From the NCBI GenBank assembly GCA_964465155.1, contig CAYXIH010000051.1, positions 1-16,422 on the forward strand: 16,422 bases of DNA, read 5' to 3'. Source of the stretch: Spiro-02 sp964465155. GTDB lineage: Bacteria; Spirochaetota; Spirochaetia; Sphaerochaetales; Sphaerochaetaceae. Positions 8,870 through 15,610 of the stretch are shown here, piece by piece. The translations under genes were made by a program, and so were the position numbers. Below the pieces are notes generated by a model. That model was given only the letters and a program-made list of their open reading frames with translations, was not told the origin of the DNA and made no database searches. The stretch's first letter is position 1, and the number at the start of each line of letters is the position of its first letter.

Positions 8870-10911
8870 GCTTCCCCTCCCTTTATGTTGGCCAATATGT
8901 CCTCCGCCGTGACCGGCAGGTAGGGGAGCTGCCCGTCCAACGATTGGCCGATGGCGTCCTTGAGGGCCGCCATGACCAGGCCATGGAGGACCGAGCTGAT
9001 GGAGATTGGCTCACCCTTGCTCTGGGAGGAAATCTGGATGTCCATGGTGAACTCCCGCTGGGGTGAATTGCACAGGATAGCCCCGTTTTCCACCAGTGTC
9101 CTGACGATGATGTTGTGGATCTTCGACTCCAATGCCGTCTTGTCGTGCACATAGCCAAAGTCAAAGGTAGCCCATACCTTGTTGACCACCGGCCGGAGGG
9201 AGACCGTGTCCATCTGCAGCTCCAGCACCAGTGCCGCCCAGCTGTCGCTGGTGAACTGCGAGCCCGACGCCATTGCCTTTGCGTTGACGGTGGAGGTGAT
9301 GGGAAGTGGTTCGATGAAGCGCTGGGCCTTGATCTGTTCGCATGCCTTCTCGAACAGCAGCGGCAGGCGCCCGATGTTGCGTGACAACACCGCAGGACCC
9401 GAGTCGATCAGGACCATGGGGTCCGATACGAAGTTGATGTCGGTGTCGTCCACCCCCAACGACCTGCTGACGATGGATTTCCATACCGCCGACGATGATG
9501 TGGATGTAGGCAGCGATGTGTTGATGGTAGTCTGGTCGTTGGCATCCAGCGTGACTCCGATGTTGAACTGCTGGGAGTACCTGAACGAGTTGCTGAAGCC
9601 GCTGATCCCCGCACCGCATGCAATGCCGATGCCACGGGCATAGTTGAGGAACGTGGAGAGCTTGTAGAGCTGGGGAAGCTTCGTGGAGTATGCGGCATGC
9701 TTGCGCTGGTAATCGGAGGCATCGCACAGCGACGTGAGCAGCTCCTTGAGCCGGCTGAAGCGCAACGATGCGATCTGTGCTGTCTGCTGTGCCGACTCCT
9801 CCAGGTTCTTGAACCGCCAGTCGGCGGGGTTCATGCCACTTTCCCGAGCGAGGTCACTGTAGTGGGCCTCCGTGCAGGCAACGGCCTTGGAGTATCCCAA
9901 GTCGCCGAAGAAGCTCGATGGCGGCATGGGGCTGGTGAAGGTCGTGATCTGGATGCGCATTGCCTGCAGCGGGTACAACGGTACCAACCCGGCGATGAGC
10001 TGGCTGCCCAGCTCGTTGCTGAACAGCGGGTAGGCTCCCTGGTCCACGGAGACCTCGACGATCTCGGCTATGGGTTTGCCGGTGCTGTCCAAGGCGCTGG
10101 ACCGCTCGATGAGGATCTCAGGGGAGAAGACCGAGTGCTGGCTCTGCATCTCGATGGGCAAGTTGGTCTTGCGCGATGCCAATGCAGCCAGCGCTGCCAG
10201 GAACGAGGGTTCCAGCAGCTTCTCGTCATAGGCGGCGTAGTAGGGTACCTGGGTTACCGTGATCTTCTTCTTGGGGGTCATCGTTGCTTCGCATACGGTG
10301 TCCCGCACATGGAACGGCCACTGGGTCGGCACCGATATGCGGATCTGGTCCTCGGTTGCGACTGCCGTTGCATGGGTGATGGATGTGGTGTTGCTGCTCA
10401 TCCGGCGGAAGAGGTAGGTCCGCTTGACCACCTTGGTCCCCTCTTTGGCAAACAGCTCGTCGACATCCCCCCACTGGTGTATCCGTGGGCTGATGTTCTG
10501 GGCCGCATGGCCTGCGGCGGTGAGGGTGGTGTCGGTGTCACGCCAAGCGGGTTCGACGATTTGGGGGGCAAGCACCACTGTCTGTGGCTCCTCCCCCTCG
10601 TTGGCAGGGAGGCGGAAGGTAAACCGAAACTCCTGGGCCTTGAGCTCCACGCTCTCCACGTCATGTCCGAAGAGGGCCAGAACCGGTTGTCCCAGGTAGG
10701 TGACTTGGGAGGAGGCAAGCAGCGGCAGCTGGGTGTCGAAGACCTGCACGCGGTTGTTCCCTACGATGTCCCTCGCTGCTATGACCAGGAAGGTGGCGTC
10801 CATTGCAGGCGCTTGGATCTCGACGATCTGCCCCTCCGCGATTGGGGAGCGGAGGATGATACCATGGAAGGTAGTGAGCTTGTTGGGTGTGCCTTGCCGC
10901 TTCTCAGCCAT
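8866..10911 (-). CDS. Divergent molybdopterin-binding (large) subunit of a xanthine dehydrogenase-like hydroxylase
   Basis: 681 residues, about 70-100 shorter than typical XdhA/CoxL proteins. The N-terminal aldehyde oxidase/xanthine dehydrogenase a/b hammerhead fold is recognisable (GIILRSPIAEG at 17-27, VTYLGQPVLALFG at 70-82). The rest aligns with MoCo-binding domains: DSGPAVLSR (503-511) and the C-terminal SKGEP (631-635) containing the probable catalytic glutamate E634, followed by a helix as in the family. Expected motifs are missing: GGGFGGK is replaced by PYYAAYD near 223-229, and GQG is replaced by a Ser/Thr-rich run near 466-474. The ATG at 10911 is used because the frame upstream has no family similarity, an AGGAA precedes it and a promoter sits just before. 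First gene of the operon, an unusual order (large, FeS, FAD). No molybdenum cofactor genes are nearby. Substrate unknown. Confidence 0.8.
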   Translation of the reverse strand: MAEKRQGTPNKLTTFHGIILRSPIAEGQIVEIQAPAMDATFLVIAARDIVGNNRVQVFDTQLPLLASSQVTYLGQPVLALFGHDVESVELKAQEFRFTFRLPANEGEEPQTVVLAPQIVEPAWRDTDTTLTAAGHAAQNISPRIHQWGDVDELFAKEGTKVVKRTYLFRRMSSNTTSITHATAVATEDQIRISVPTQWPFHVRDTVCEATMTPKKKITVTQVPYYAAYDEKLLEPSFLAALAALASRKTNLPIEMQSQHSVFSPEILIERSSALDSTGKPIAEIVEVSVDQGAYPLFSNELGSQLIAGLVPLYPLQAMRIQITTFTSPMPPSSFFGDLGYSKAVACTEAHYSDLARESGMNPADWRFKNLEESAQQTAQIASLRFSRLKELLTSLCDASDYQRKHAAYSTKLPQLYKLSTFLNYARGIGIACGAGISGFSNSFRYSQQFNIGVTLDANDQTTINTSLPTSTSSSAVWKSIVSRSLGVDDTDINFVSDPMVLIDSGPAVLSRNIGRLPLLFEKACEQIKAQRFIEPLPITSTVNAKAMASGSQFTSDSWAALVLELQMDTVSLRPVVNKVWATFDFGYVHDKTALESKIHNIIVRTLVENGAILCNSPQREFTMDIQISSQSKGEPISISSVLHGLVMAALKDAIGQSLDGQLPYLPVTAEDILANIKGGEA

Positions 10912-10934
10912 TGGTGTGTTCCTGCATGAAGCAC

Positions 10935-10963
10935 AGGATACCACGGAGTGCAAGAATCGGCAA
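10935..10963 (-). promoter_or_regulatory. Candidate sigma-70-type promoter of the molybdenum-hydroxylase operon
   Basis: On the minus strand TTGCCG (10963-10958) and TATCCT (10940-10935) are separated by exactly 17 bases; each hexamer matches four of six consensus positions. Transcription would begin near 10928, leaving a short leader with the AGGA Shine-Dalgarno of the large-subunit gene. It lies in the 121-base divergent interval shared with ligA; no equally convincing plus-strand promoter for ligA was found there. Confidence 0.42.
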
Positions 10964-11032
10964 TGAGTGTGGGAATTGGTTGGGACCATCCTGCTCGTTT
11001 TTGTTGCACCTTTGCCCCCGTATCGGTACCAT

Positions 11033-13162
11033 ATGGACATGGACACACATGATGCACAGCAGGAGATCCAGAAGATCTCCGATACACTCAGGGAATACCA
11101 GCATGCCTACTATGTGGCAGGCAGGCCAATAGTCAGCGACTTGGAGTATGACACGTTGTTCGACCGGCTTGTCGCCTTGGAGCAGGCCTATCCCCAGTTC
11201 AAGGAACCCGACTCTCCGACGGTGCGGGTGGGCAGCGACCTCTCGTCCGATTTCCCGGAGGTGCAGCATACCATCCCGGTGTTGAGCCTGGACAAGGCCT
11301 ATAGCGCCGATGCAATCCTCTCTTGGGTCACCAAGAGCGAGACCAAAGGGAAGACCGGCCTCTCCTTTGTGGTCGAGGAGAAGATCGACGGGGTGTCGAT
11401 GGTGCTCTACTATGAGCAGGGGTTGCTGGTCCGTGCAGTCACCCGTGGCAATGGGTTCGTCGGAAACGATGTCACTGCCAACATCCGCACCATTGCCTCG
11501 GTGCCCCTGCGCTTGTCCGAGCCGGTGGACATTGCGGTGCGTGGCGAAGTCTATCTCCCCAAGGAGGACTTCGAGCGGATCAATGCCGACATGGAGGTCC
11601 CCTATGCGAATCCCCGCAACCTTGCGGCAGGAAGCATCAGGCGCATCAAGAGCAGCGAGACTGCCCGCATCCCCCTGCAGATCTTCGTCTATGAGGGCTT
11701 CTGGGCTGGTGGTGCAATCCCCTATCCAGACCATGTACAGGTCCTCTCCGCCCTCAAGCGGTATGGCTTCCGGGTCAATCCTACACTTGGGTTGTTCTGC
11801 AGCGATGCCCAGGAGGCTGCAAGGAGACTGGAGCGTGCGGGTCTGGAGGGGTTTGCCGGATCGTTCACCGATATCCCCCAATACATTGCAACGCGTACCG
11901 CCGCACGGCCCGATCTCCCCTATGAGATCGACGGCCTGGTGGTGAAGGTCGATGAGATTGCCATGCGCGAGCGCTTTGGCTATACCGAGCACCATCCCAG
12001 GTGGGCAATCGCCTACAAGTTCGAGGCCCCCGAGGCGGACACCATCGTCCAGGGCATCGACGTGCAGGTCGGGCGCACTGGCAGGATCACCCCACTGGCA
12101 CGGGTGAAGCCGGTGCTGGTGGGTGGTTCTACGGTGTCGAACATCACGCTGCACAACCAAGACTATGTGGATATGCTGGAGATTGCGGTGGGCGACGAAG
12201 TCTCCGTCTCCAAGCGCGGTGATGTCATTCCCGCCGTGGAGCGTGTCATCGAGAAGAATGAGCAGGGCAACGCCACATGGAAGATGCCGCATGACTGTCC
12301 GTCATGCAAGACTGCCTTGGTGGTGCGCGGAGCCCATACGTTCTGTCCCAACTACGAGTGCCCGGCACAGATTGCAGGAAGGATATTCTTCTTCCTGGGC
12401 AAAGGGCAGATGGATATCGAGAGCTTTGGGCCGGAGACGGCGACTGTCCTGATCAACAAGGGGCTGCTGCACGACTGTGCCGATATCTATACCATCGACT
12501 ACGCACAGGTGCTGGGCAATGAACCTGGCTTTGGCACCAAGAAGATCACCCAGTTGGTCGAATCGGTGGAGGCCAGCAAGAAGCAGCCATTCAGGAATGT
12601 CCTGGTCTCGTTGGGTATCCAGGAGTTTGGAAAGAAGGCCGTGGACCTGGTCATCAACGACAACCTGCGCAATATCGATGATCTGCTGCGCATTGCAGAC
12701 GAGCATGATGTACAGCGCCTGGTGTCGATCAAGGGTATTGGTGAGAAGACCGCCAACCTGATCATCGATAGCCTCAATGACCCGTTCATGCGCATGAGGA
12801 TACAGAACCTTCGCAATGCAGGGCTTCAATTCAGTGAAGAACCACCTGCTGAGAATACACTCCCCCAGATTTTCGAAGGGCAGGTGTGGTGCGTTACCGG
12901 CTCGTTCGAGCAGTTCAATCCCCGTTCCAAGGCAATGGATGAGGTAGAGCTGCGCGGTGGCAGGACTACGGGGTCGGTGACGGGAAAGACCACACACCTG
13001 CTCGCTGGGCCCGGTGCAGGGTCGAAGCTGGTGCAGGCTCAGAAGCTGGGGGTACGGGTCGTTGACGAGCAGGAGTTCATGCAGATGCTCCAAGGATCGA
13101 AGAAGGTTGAGGGAAAGGTGCTCAAGCCGACGCTTGAGCATGTGCAGCAGGAATTGTTTTGA
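11033..13162 (+). CDS. ligA: NAD-dependent DNA ligase LigA
   Basis: 709 residues, somewhat longer than the usual 670. LigA seals nicks in DNA using NAD+ in replication and repair. Domains in order: Ia NAD-binding (YYVAGRPIVSDLEYD, about 26-40), adenylation domain with nucleophile K117 in EEKIDGV and with NPRNLAAGSIRR and YEIDGLVVK further on, OB-fold, zinc finger with C422, C425, C438 and C443, helix-hairpin-helix repeats (ending in SIKGIGEKTANLI), and a C-terminal BRCT domain from about residue 612. The start at 11033 is the first Met with family-like sequence; a second ATG two codons later (11039) is equally possible since neither has a clear Shine-Dalgarno. The upstream-extended frame (to 10967) is unlikely. 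It is divergent from the hydroxylase operon and is followed after 23 bases by the aminotransferase gene. Confidence 0.97.
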   Translation: MDMDTHDAQQEIQKISDTLREYQHAYYVAGRPIVSDLEYDTLFDRLVALEQAYPQFKEPDSPTVRVGSDLSSDFPEVQHTIPVLSLDKAYSADAILSWVTKSETKGKTGLSFVVEEKIDGVSMVLYYEQGLLVRAVTRGNGFVGNDVTANIRTIASVPLRLSEPVDIAVRGEVYLPKEDFERINADMEVPYANPRNLAAGSIRRIKSSETARIPLQIFVYEGFWAGGAIPYPDHVQVLSALKRYGFRVNPTLGLFCSDAQEAARRLERAGLEGFAGSFTDIPQYIATRTAARPDLPYEIDGLVVKVDEIAMRERFGYTEHHPRWAIAYKFEAPEADTIVQGIDVQVGRTGRITPLARVKPVLVGGSTVSNITLHNQDYVDMLEIAVGDEVSVSKRGDVIPAVERVIEKNEQGNATWKMPHDCPSCKTALVVRGAHTFCPNYECPAQIAGRIFFFLGKGQMDIESFGPETATVLINKGLLHDCADIYTIDYAQVLGNEPGFGTKKITQLVESVEASKKQPFRNVLVSLGIQEFGKKAVDLVINDNLRNIDDLLRIADEHDVQRLVSIKGIGEKTANLIIDSLNDPFMRMRIQNLRNAGLQFSEEPPAENTLPQIFEGQVWCVTGSFEQFNPRSKAMDEVELRGGRTTGSVTGKTTHLLAGPGAGSKLVQAQKLGVRVVDEQEFMQMLQGSKKVEGKVLKPTLEHVQQELF

Positions 13163-13185
13163 GACACCAACTGACAGGGAGCATT

Positions 13186-13638
13186 ATGGATACACTGGCA
13201 CAGGAACTGAATTCGGTATTGGAGGGAACCGCTGCAATGCAGCTGTTCTCACCGCTGGGAAAGCGGATGTTCTTTCCCCGTGGCATCGTGGCGCAGAGCG
13301 CCCAGGCCACCGAGCAGGCAAAGCGGATCAACGCATCTGCGGGTGTCTCGAGGGAGAACGGGCAGGTGTTGTTCCTGCAGGATATCTTTGACCATGTCAG
13401 CGGGCCGTTTACCCCCAATGACATCTTCGACTATGCCCCGGGAGGGGGTGACATGCGCCTGCGCAAGCTCTGGCTTGAGCAGATACGGGCNNNNNNNNNN
13501 NNNNNNNNNNNNNNNNNNNNNNNNNNNNNNNNNNNNNNNNNNNNNNNNNNNNNNNNNNNNNNNNNNNNNNNNNNNNNNNNNNNNNNNNNNTTGCTGGTCG
13601 ACACCATATATGAGACTGCGGAGGAGCTATGGACATAA
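13186..13638 (+). CDS. Class I/II pyridoxal-phosphate aminotransferase, middle lost in assembly gap
   Basis: The first 101 residues before the gap match the N-terminus of a class I/II aminotransferase group with members in spirochaetes: LAQELNSVLEGT (4-15), then GKRMFFPRGIVAQSAQA (25-41), and YAPGGGDMRLRKLWLEQ (83-99). After the gap, 15 codons in frame (LLVDTIYETAEELWT) end at TAA 13636-13638 and fit the C-terminal helix of such enzymes. Fewer than 120 residues are seen where about 420 are expected, so the gap should hide roughly 900 bases including the PLP lysine; it cannot really be 100 bases. The start at 13186 is preceded by AGGGAG. It sits 23 bases after ligA and overlaps the next gene by 10 bases. 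Substrates cannot be determined. That the two parts belong to one gene is inferred. Confidence 0.75.
   Translation: MDTLAQELNSVLEGTAAMQLFSPLGKRMFFPRGIVAQSAQATEQAKRINASAGVSRENGQVLFLQDIFDHVSGPFTPNDIFDYAPGGGDMRLRKLWLEQIRXXXXXXXXXXXXXXXXXXXXXXXXXXXXXXXXXXLLVDTIYETAEELWT
13491..13590. other. Assembly gap of 100 N
   Basis: Exactly 100 undetermined bases, a placeholder of unknown true length. It removes the central part of the aminotransferase gene; from family length about 0.9 kb is expected, and more genes could in principle be hidden if the two flanking fragments are not from one gene. Confidence 0.98.
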
Positions 13639-13994
13639 AGGTGAAGCTCTACCTGGTTGATGACCAGGGTGAGAAGTTCATGGGGATCGGGGTGCTGTGG
13701 CTGTTGGAGAAGATCCAGCAGGGCAGCTCGCTGCGCAAGGCGGCGTCTGAGTTGGAGATCTCCTACTCCAAGGCATACAATATGGTGAGGAACCTTGAGC
13801 GGAACCTGGGGTATCCGGTCGTACAGCGGCGCCGGGGGGGCGCATCGCACGACGGGGTGAGCCTGACGCCGCTGGGGCAATCGCTGATTGAGTTGTACAG
13901 GACATTCCAGCAGGAAGTGAAGGAACAGGCGCACCAGCCATTCGTGCAGTTCTCCCAGAAGCTGCAGGGACTGCTGGATGCGCAGAAGCAGTAG
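13629..13994 (+). CDS. ModE N-terminal-type winged-helix transcriptional regulator without molybdate-binding domain
   Basis: 121 residues that match the DNA-binding half of ModE (LysR-type winged helix, COG2005-like). Seen: a short N-terminal strand region (KVKLYLVDDQGEKFMGIG), the helix-turn-helix around residues 32-56 (SSLRKAASELEISYSKAYNMV), and a wing at 65-83 with RRRGGASHDGVSLTPLG in place of the ModE wing ending LTPAG. The C-terminal Mop/TOBE molybdate-binding domains of full ModE are absent: the protein ends about 30 residues after the wing. Stand-alone proteins of this kind are common, but their ligand is usually unknown. The ATG lies inside the aminotransferase stop region (10-base overlap), with GGAGG four bases before it, so the two are coupled. 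Its target is unknown; the divergent molybdenum-hydroxylase operon 2.7 kb away is an attractive candidate. Confidence 0.82.
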   Translation: MDIKVKLYLVDDQGEKFMGIGVLWLLEKIQQGSSLRKAASELEISYSKAYNMVRNLERNLGYPVVQRRRGGASHDGVSLTPLGQSLIELYRTFQQEVKEQAHQPFVQFSQKLQGLLDAQKQ

Positions 13995-13995
13995 G

Positions 13996-14026
13996 GTACC
14001 TTGCCACGCAAGAGGGCAAGCGGTAC
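13996..14026 (+). repeat. Inverted repeat between the ModE-like gene and pfkA
   Basis: GTACCTTGCC (13996-14005) and GGCAA-GC-GGTAC (14015-14026) form a 10-base-pair stem interrupted by a two-base bulge, with a nine-base loop. It begins two bases after the regulator stop. No U-run follows, so it is not a standard intrinsic terminator; it overlaps the pfkA promoter and may act as an operator. Confidence 0.55.
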
Positions 14027-14029
14027 GAT
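14001..14029 (+). promoter_or_regulatory. Candidate promoter of pfkA
   Basis: TTGCCA (14001-14006, five of six matches) and TACGAT (14024-14029, four of six) are separated by exactly 17 bases. The start point would be near 14036, about 30 bases before the pfkA ATG, leaving room for its GGAGG. Its -35 and spacer lie inside the inverted repeat at 13996-14026. Confidence 0.5.
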
Positions 14030-14065
14030 GTAGAACCGGTGATACTCACCACATGGAGGCAGAGC

Positions 14066-15403
14066 ATGCGCGAAAAGATGTATGATTTTACGATCACCAA
14101 CCTCGGAGAGGCCAAGATACCCTCACCGATCATGATGTCATCCTATGACGGTGACGGTGTGGCAAACTATGTGAAGGATGATGACCAGATACTTTTCAGC
14201 ATCCAGACCAAGATGGGCAAGGACGGTCATCCGGTCCCGTTGCATGAGGATACGGTTGAAGTTGCCGGTCCCCGTTCGAAGCTCTACTTCAACCCAGCCC
14301 ATGTGCACGCCGCGATCGTCACCTGCGGTGGTATCTGCCCGGGCTTGAACAATGTCATCCGCGCGGTCGTCAGATGCTTCTGGTACCGCTATGGCGTCCG
14401 AAGGATCAGTGGTATCCAGTATGGCTACCAAGGGTTGCTGGAGAACAGCCCCTATCCCATGATCCCCCTTGATCCAGATATCGTGGACGATATCCAGGAA
14501 AAGGGAGGCACCATCCTCGGCTCAGCCCGTGGTGGTGGCAAGCAGGTCGAGGAGATCGTCGACTCGCTGGAACGCATGAACATCAATATCCTGGTCACCA
14601 TCGGTGGCGACGGAACGCTCCGCGGTGCATATGATATCGCTGAGGAGGTGCGCAAGCGCAACCTCAAGATCTCGGTCATTGGTATCCCCAAGACCATCGA
14701 CAACGACTTATCGTTCATCCAAAGCTCGTTTGGGTTCGACACTGCTGTCGCCATGGCCGTCCCATCGGTACGCGGTGCACATGTAGAGGCTAAGAACTCG
14801 ATCAATGGCATCGGCATGGTCAAGGTGATGGGCCGTGAGAGTGGCTTCATCGCTGCCAATACCTCGTTGGCGCAGAGCGACGTCAACTTCTGCCTGATCC
14901 CGGAGAACCCGTTTGACCTGACTGGGCCAAATGGTCTCTTGGAGCATCTCAAGCACAGGATCCTGGACCGCGGGCATGCGGTGATCTTGGTTGCAGAGGG
15001 TGCAGGCCAGGACTTGGTCCCTCCGACCAACGAGAAGGATGCGTCGGGCAATGTGAAGTACCAGGATATCGGATTGTTCCTCAAGGACCAGATCAAGGCA
15101 TACTTCAAGAACGAGGGGATCGAATGCAACATCAAGTATATCGATCCTTCCTACATCATCAGGAGCGCCCCGGCCAACTCGAATGACTCGATCTACTGTG
15201 CACGCCTGGGTGCCCATGCGGTGCATGCGGCAATGGCGGGCAAGACGCAGTGCCTGGTGTCCCTGATCAACAACCAGTTCATCCACATCCCCATCAAGGT
15301 CGCGGTCTCCTCCAGGAACCATGTCGATCTCGAAGGATCGCTGTGGAGGGACGTGCTTGAGAATACCCGGCAGCCGGCTTCGATGAAGAATCCCAAGGAA
15401 TGA
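14066..15403 (+). CDS. pfkA: 6-phosphofructokinase, probably ATP-dependent (PfkA clade X-like)
   Basis: 445 residues. The enzyme phosphorylates fructose 6-phosphate to fructose 1,6-bisphosphate, the committed step of glycolysis. Motifs: GGICPGLNNVIRA (88-100), GSARGG (152-157), phosphoryl-donor motif GGDGT (180-184), catalytic PKTIDND (208-214), MGRESGFIA (255-263) and IPE (278-280). G183 in GGDG is the residue of ATP-using enzymes (PPi-using ones have Asp), while K209 of PKTIDND is typical of the PPi-PFK-like lineage. This combination is known from trypanosome, plant and some spirochaete enzymes, which use ATP. The length and N-terminal extension before GGICPG also fit that group. The ATG at 14066 is chosen for the GGAGG six bases upstream; an earlier ATG at 14039 lacks one. 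It is preceded by its own likely promoter. Confidence 0.93.
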   Translation: MREKMYDFTITNLGEAKIPSPIMMSSYDGDGVANYVKDDDQILFSIQTKMGKDGHPVPLHEDTVEVAGPRSKLYFNPAHVHAAIVTCGGICPGLNNVIRAVVRCFWYRYGVRRISGIQYGYQGLLENSPYPMIPLDPDIVDDIQEKGGTILGSARGGGKQVEEIVDSLERMNINILVTIGGDGTLRGAYDIAEEVRKRNLKISVIGIPKTIDNDLSFIQSSFGFDTAVAMAVPSVRGAHVEAKNSINGIGMVKVMGRESGFIAANTSLAQSDVNFCLIPENPFDLTGPNGLLEHLKHRILDRGHAVILVAEGAGQDLVPPTNEKDASGNVKYQDIGLFLKDQIKAYFKNEGIECNIKYIDPSYIIRSAPANSNDSIYCARLGAHAVHAAMAGKTQCLVSLINNQFIHIPIKVAVSSRNHVDLEGSLWRDVLENTRQPASMKNPKE

Positions 15404-15458
15404 GCAAAATCGGTTGAGGAATCTCATACATTTTGCATATCTATTACGCTCAAACACC

Positions 15459-15487
15459 TTGACTGTTTTACTGCATATCGGTAATTT
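15459..15487 (+). promoter_or_regulatory. Weak candidate promoter for an intergenic transcript
   Basis: TTGACT (15459-15464, five of six) is followed after 17 bases by TAATTT (15482-15487, only three of six). If used, transcription starts near 15494 and would end at the terminator at 15571-15610. Confidence 0.28.
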
Positions 15488-15556
15488 GGGAGGCAGAAAG
15501 AGAACGACACATCATAGCACTCGTTGAGTATATGATTTGAAACATCGGAATTTTTC

Positions 15557-15594
15557 TAACCTCCTTTTGTCCCCTTCAGGTTTAACCTCCTTTT
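15557..15594 (+). repeat. Direct repeat of TAACCTCCTTTT (two copies)
   Basis: Two identical 12-base copies at 15557-15568 and 15583-15594, 26 bases from start to start. One precedes the terminator stem and the other forms its loop. Confidence 0.85.
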
Positions 15595-15610
15595 CCTGAA
15601 GGGGTTTTTT
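15571..15610 (+). terminator. Strong rho-independent terminator
   Basis: A perfect 10-base-pair stem CCCCTTCAGG (15571-15580) / CCTGAAGGGG (15595-15604), a 14-base loop and six T residues (15605-15610). It is oriented for the plus strand and would stop pfkA read-through and any transcript starting in the intergenic region. It lies 168 bases after the pfkA stop, rather far for a simple gene-end terminator. Confidence 0.92.

Larger units (their letters stand above)
15494..15610 (+). ncRNA. Possible small RNA with two anti-Shine-Dalgarno motifs
   Basis: The stretch between the candidate promoter and the strong terminator would give an RNA of about 117 nucleotides. It has no convincing open reading frame. 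Two copies of TAACCTCCTTTT (15557-15568 and 15583-15594) resemble the ACCTCCTTT end of 16S rRNA and could pair with Shine-Dalgarno sequences; the second copy lies in the terminator loop, an exposed position used by several known regulatory RNAs. The alternative is that this is simply the 3' untranslated end of the pfkA transcript. No known RNA family is recognised. Confidence 0.3.

Noticed and set aside
9697..10929. A 410-codon plus-strand open frame opposite the hydroxylase large subunit
   Set aside because: No domain or ribosome-binding evidence; it is fully antisense to a gene with family similarity and coupled neighbours.
11000..11034. A possible ligA promoter, TTGCAC with TACCAT at 17 bases spacing
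   Set aside because: The start point would fall at or after both possible ligA ATG codons, and the -35 match is poor.
10904..12292. A 462-codon minus-strand open frame opposite ligA
   Set aside because: Antisense mirror of ligA; it also crosses the divergent promoter interval, and the translation is unlike any known protein.
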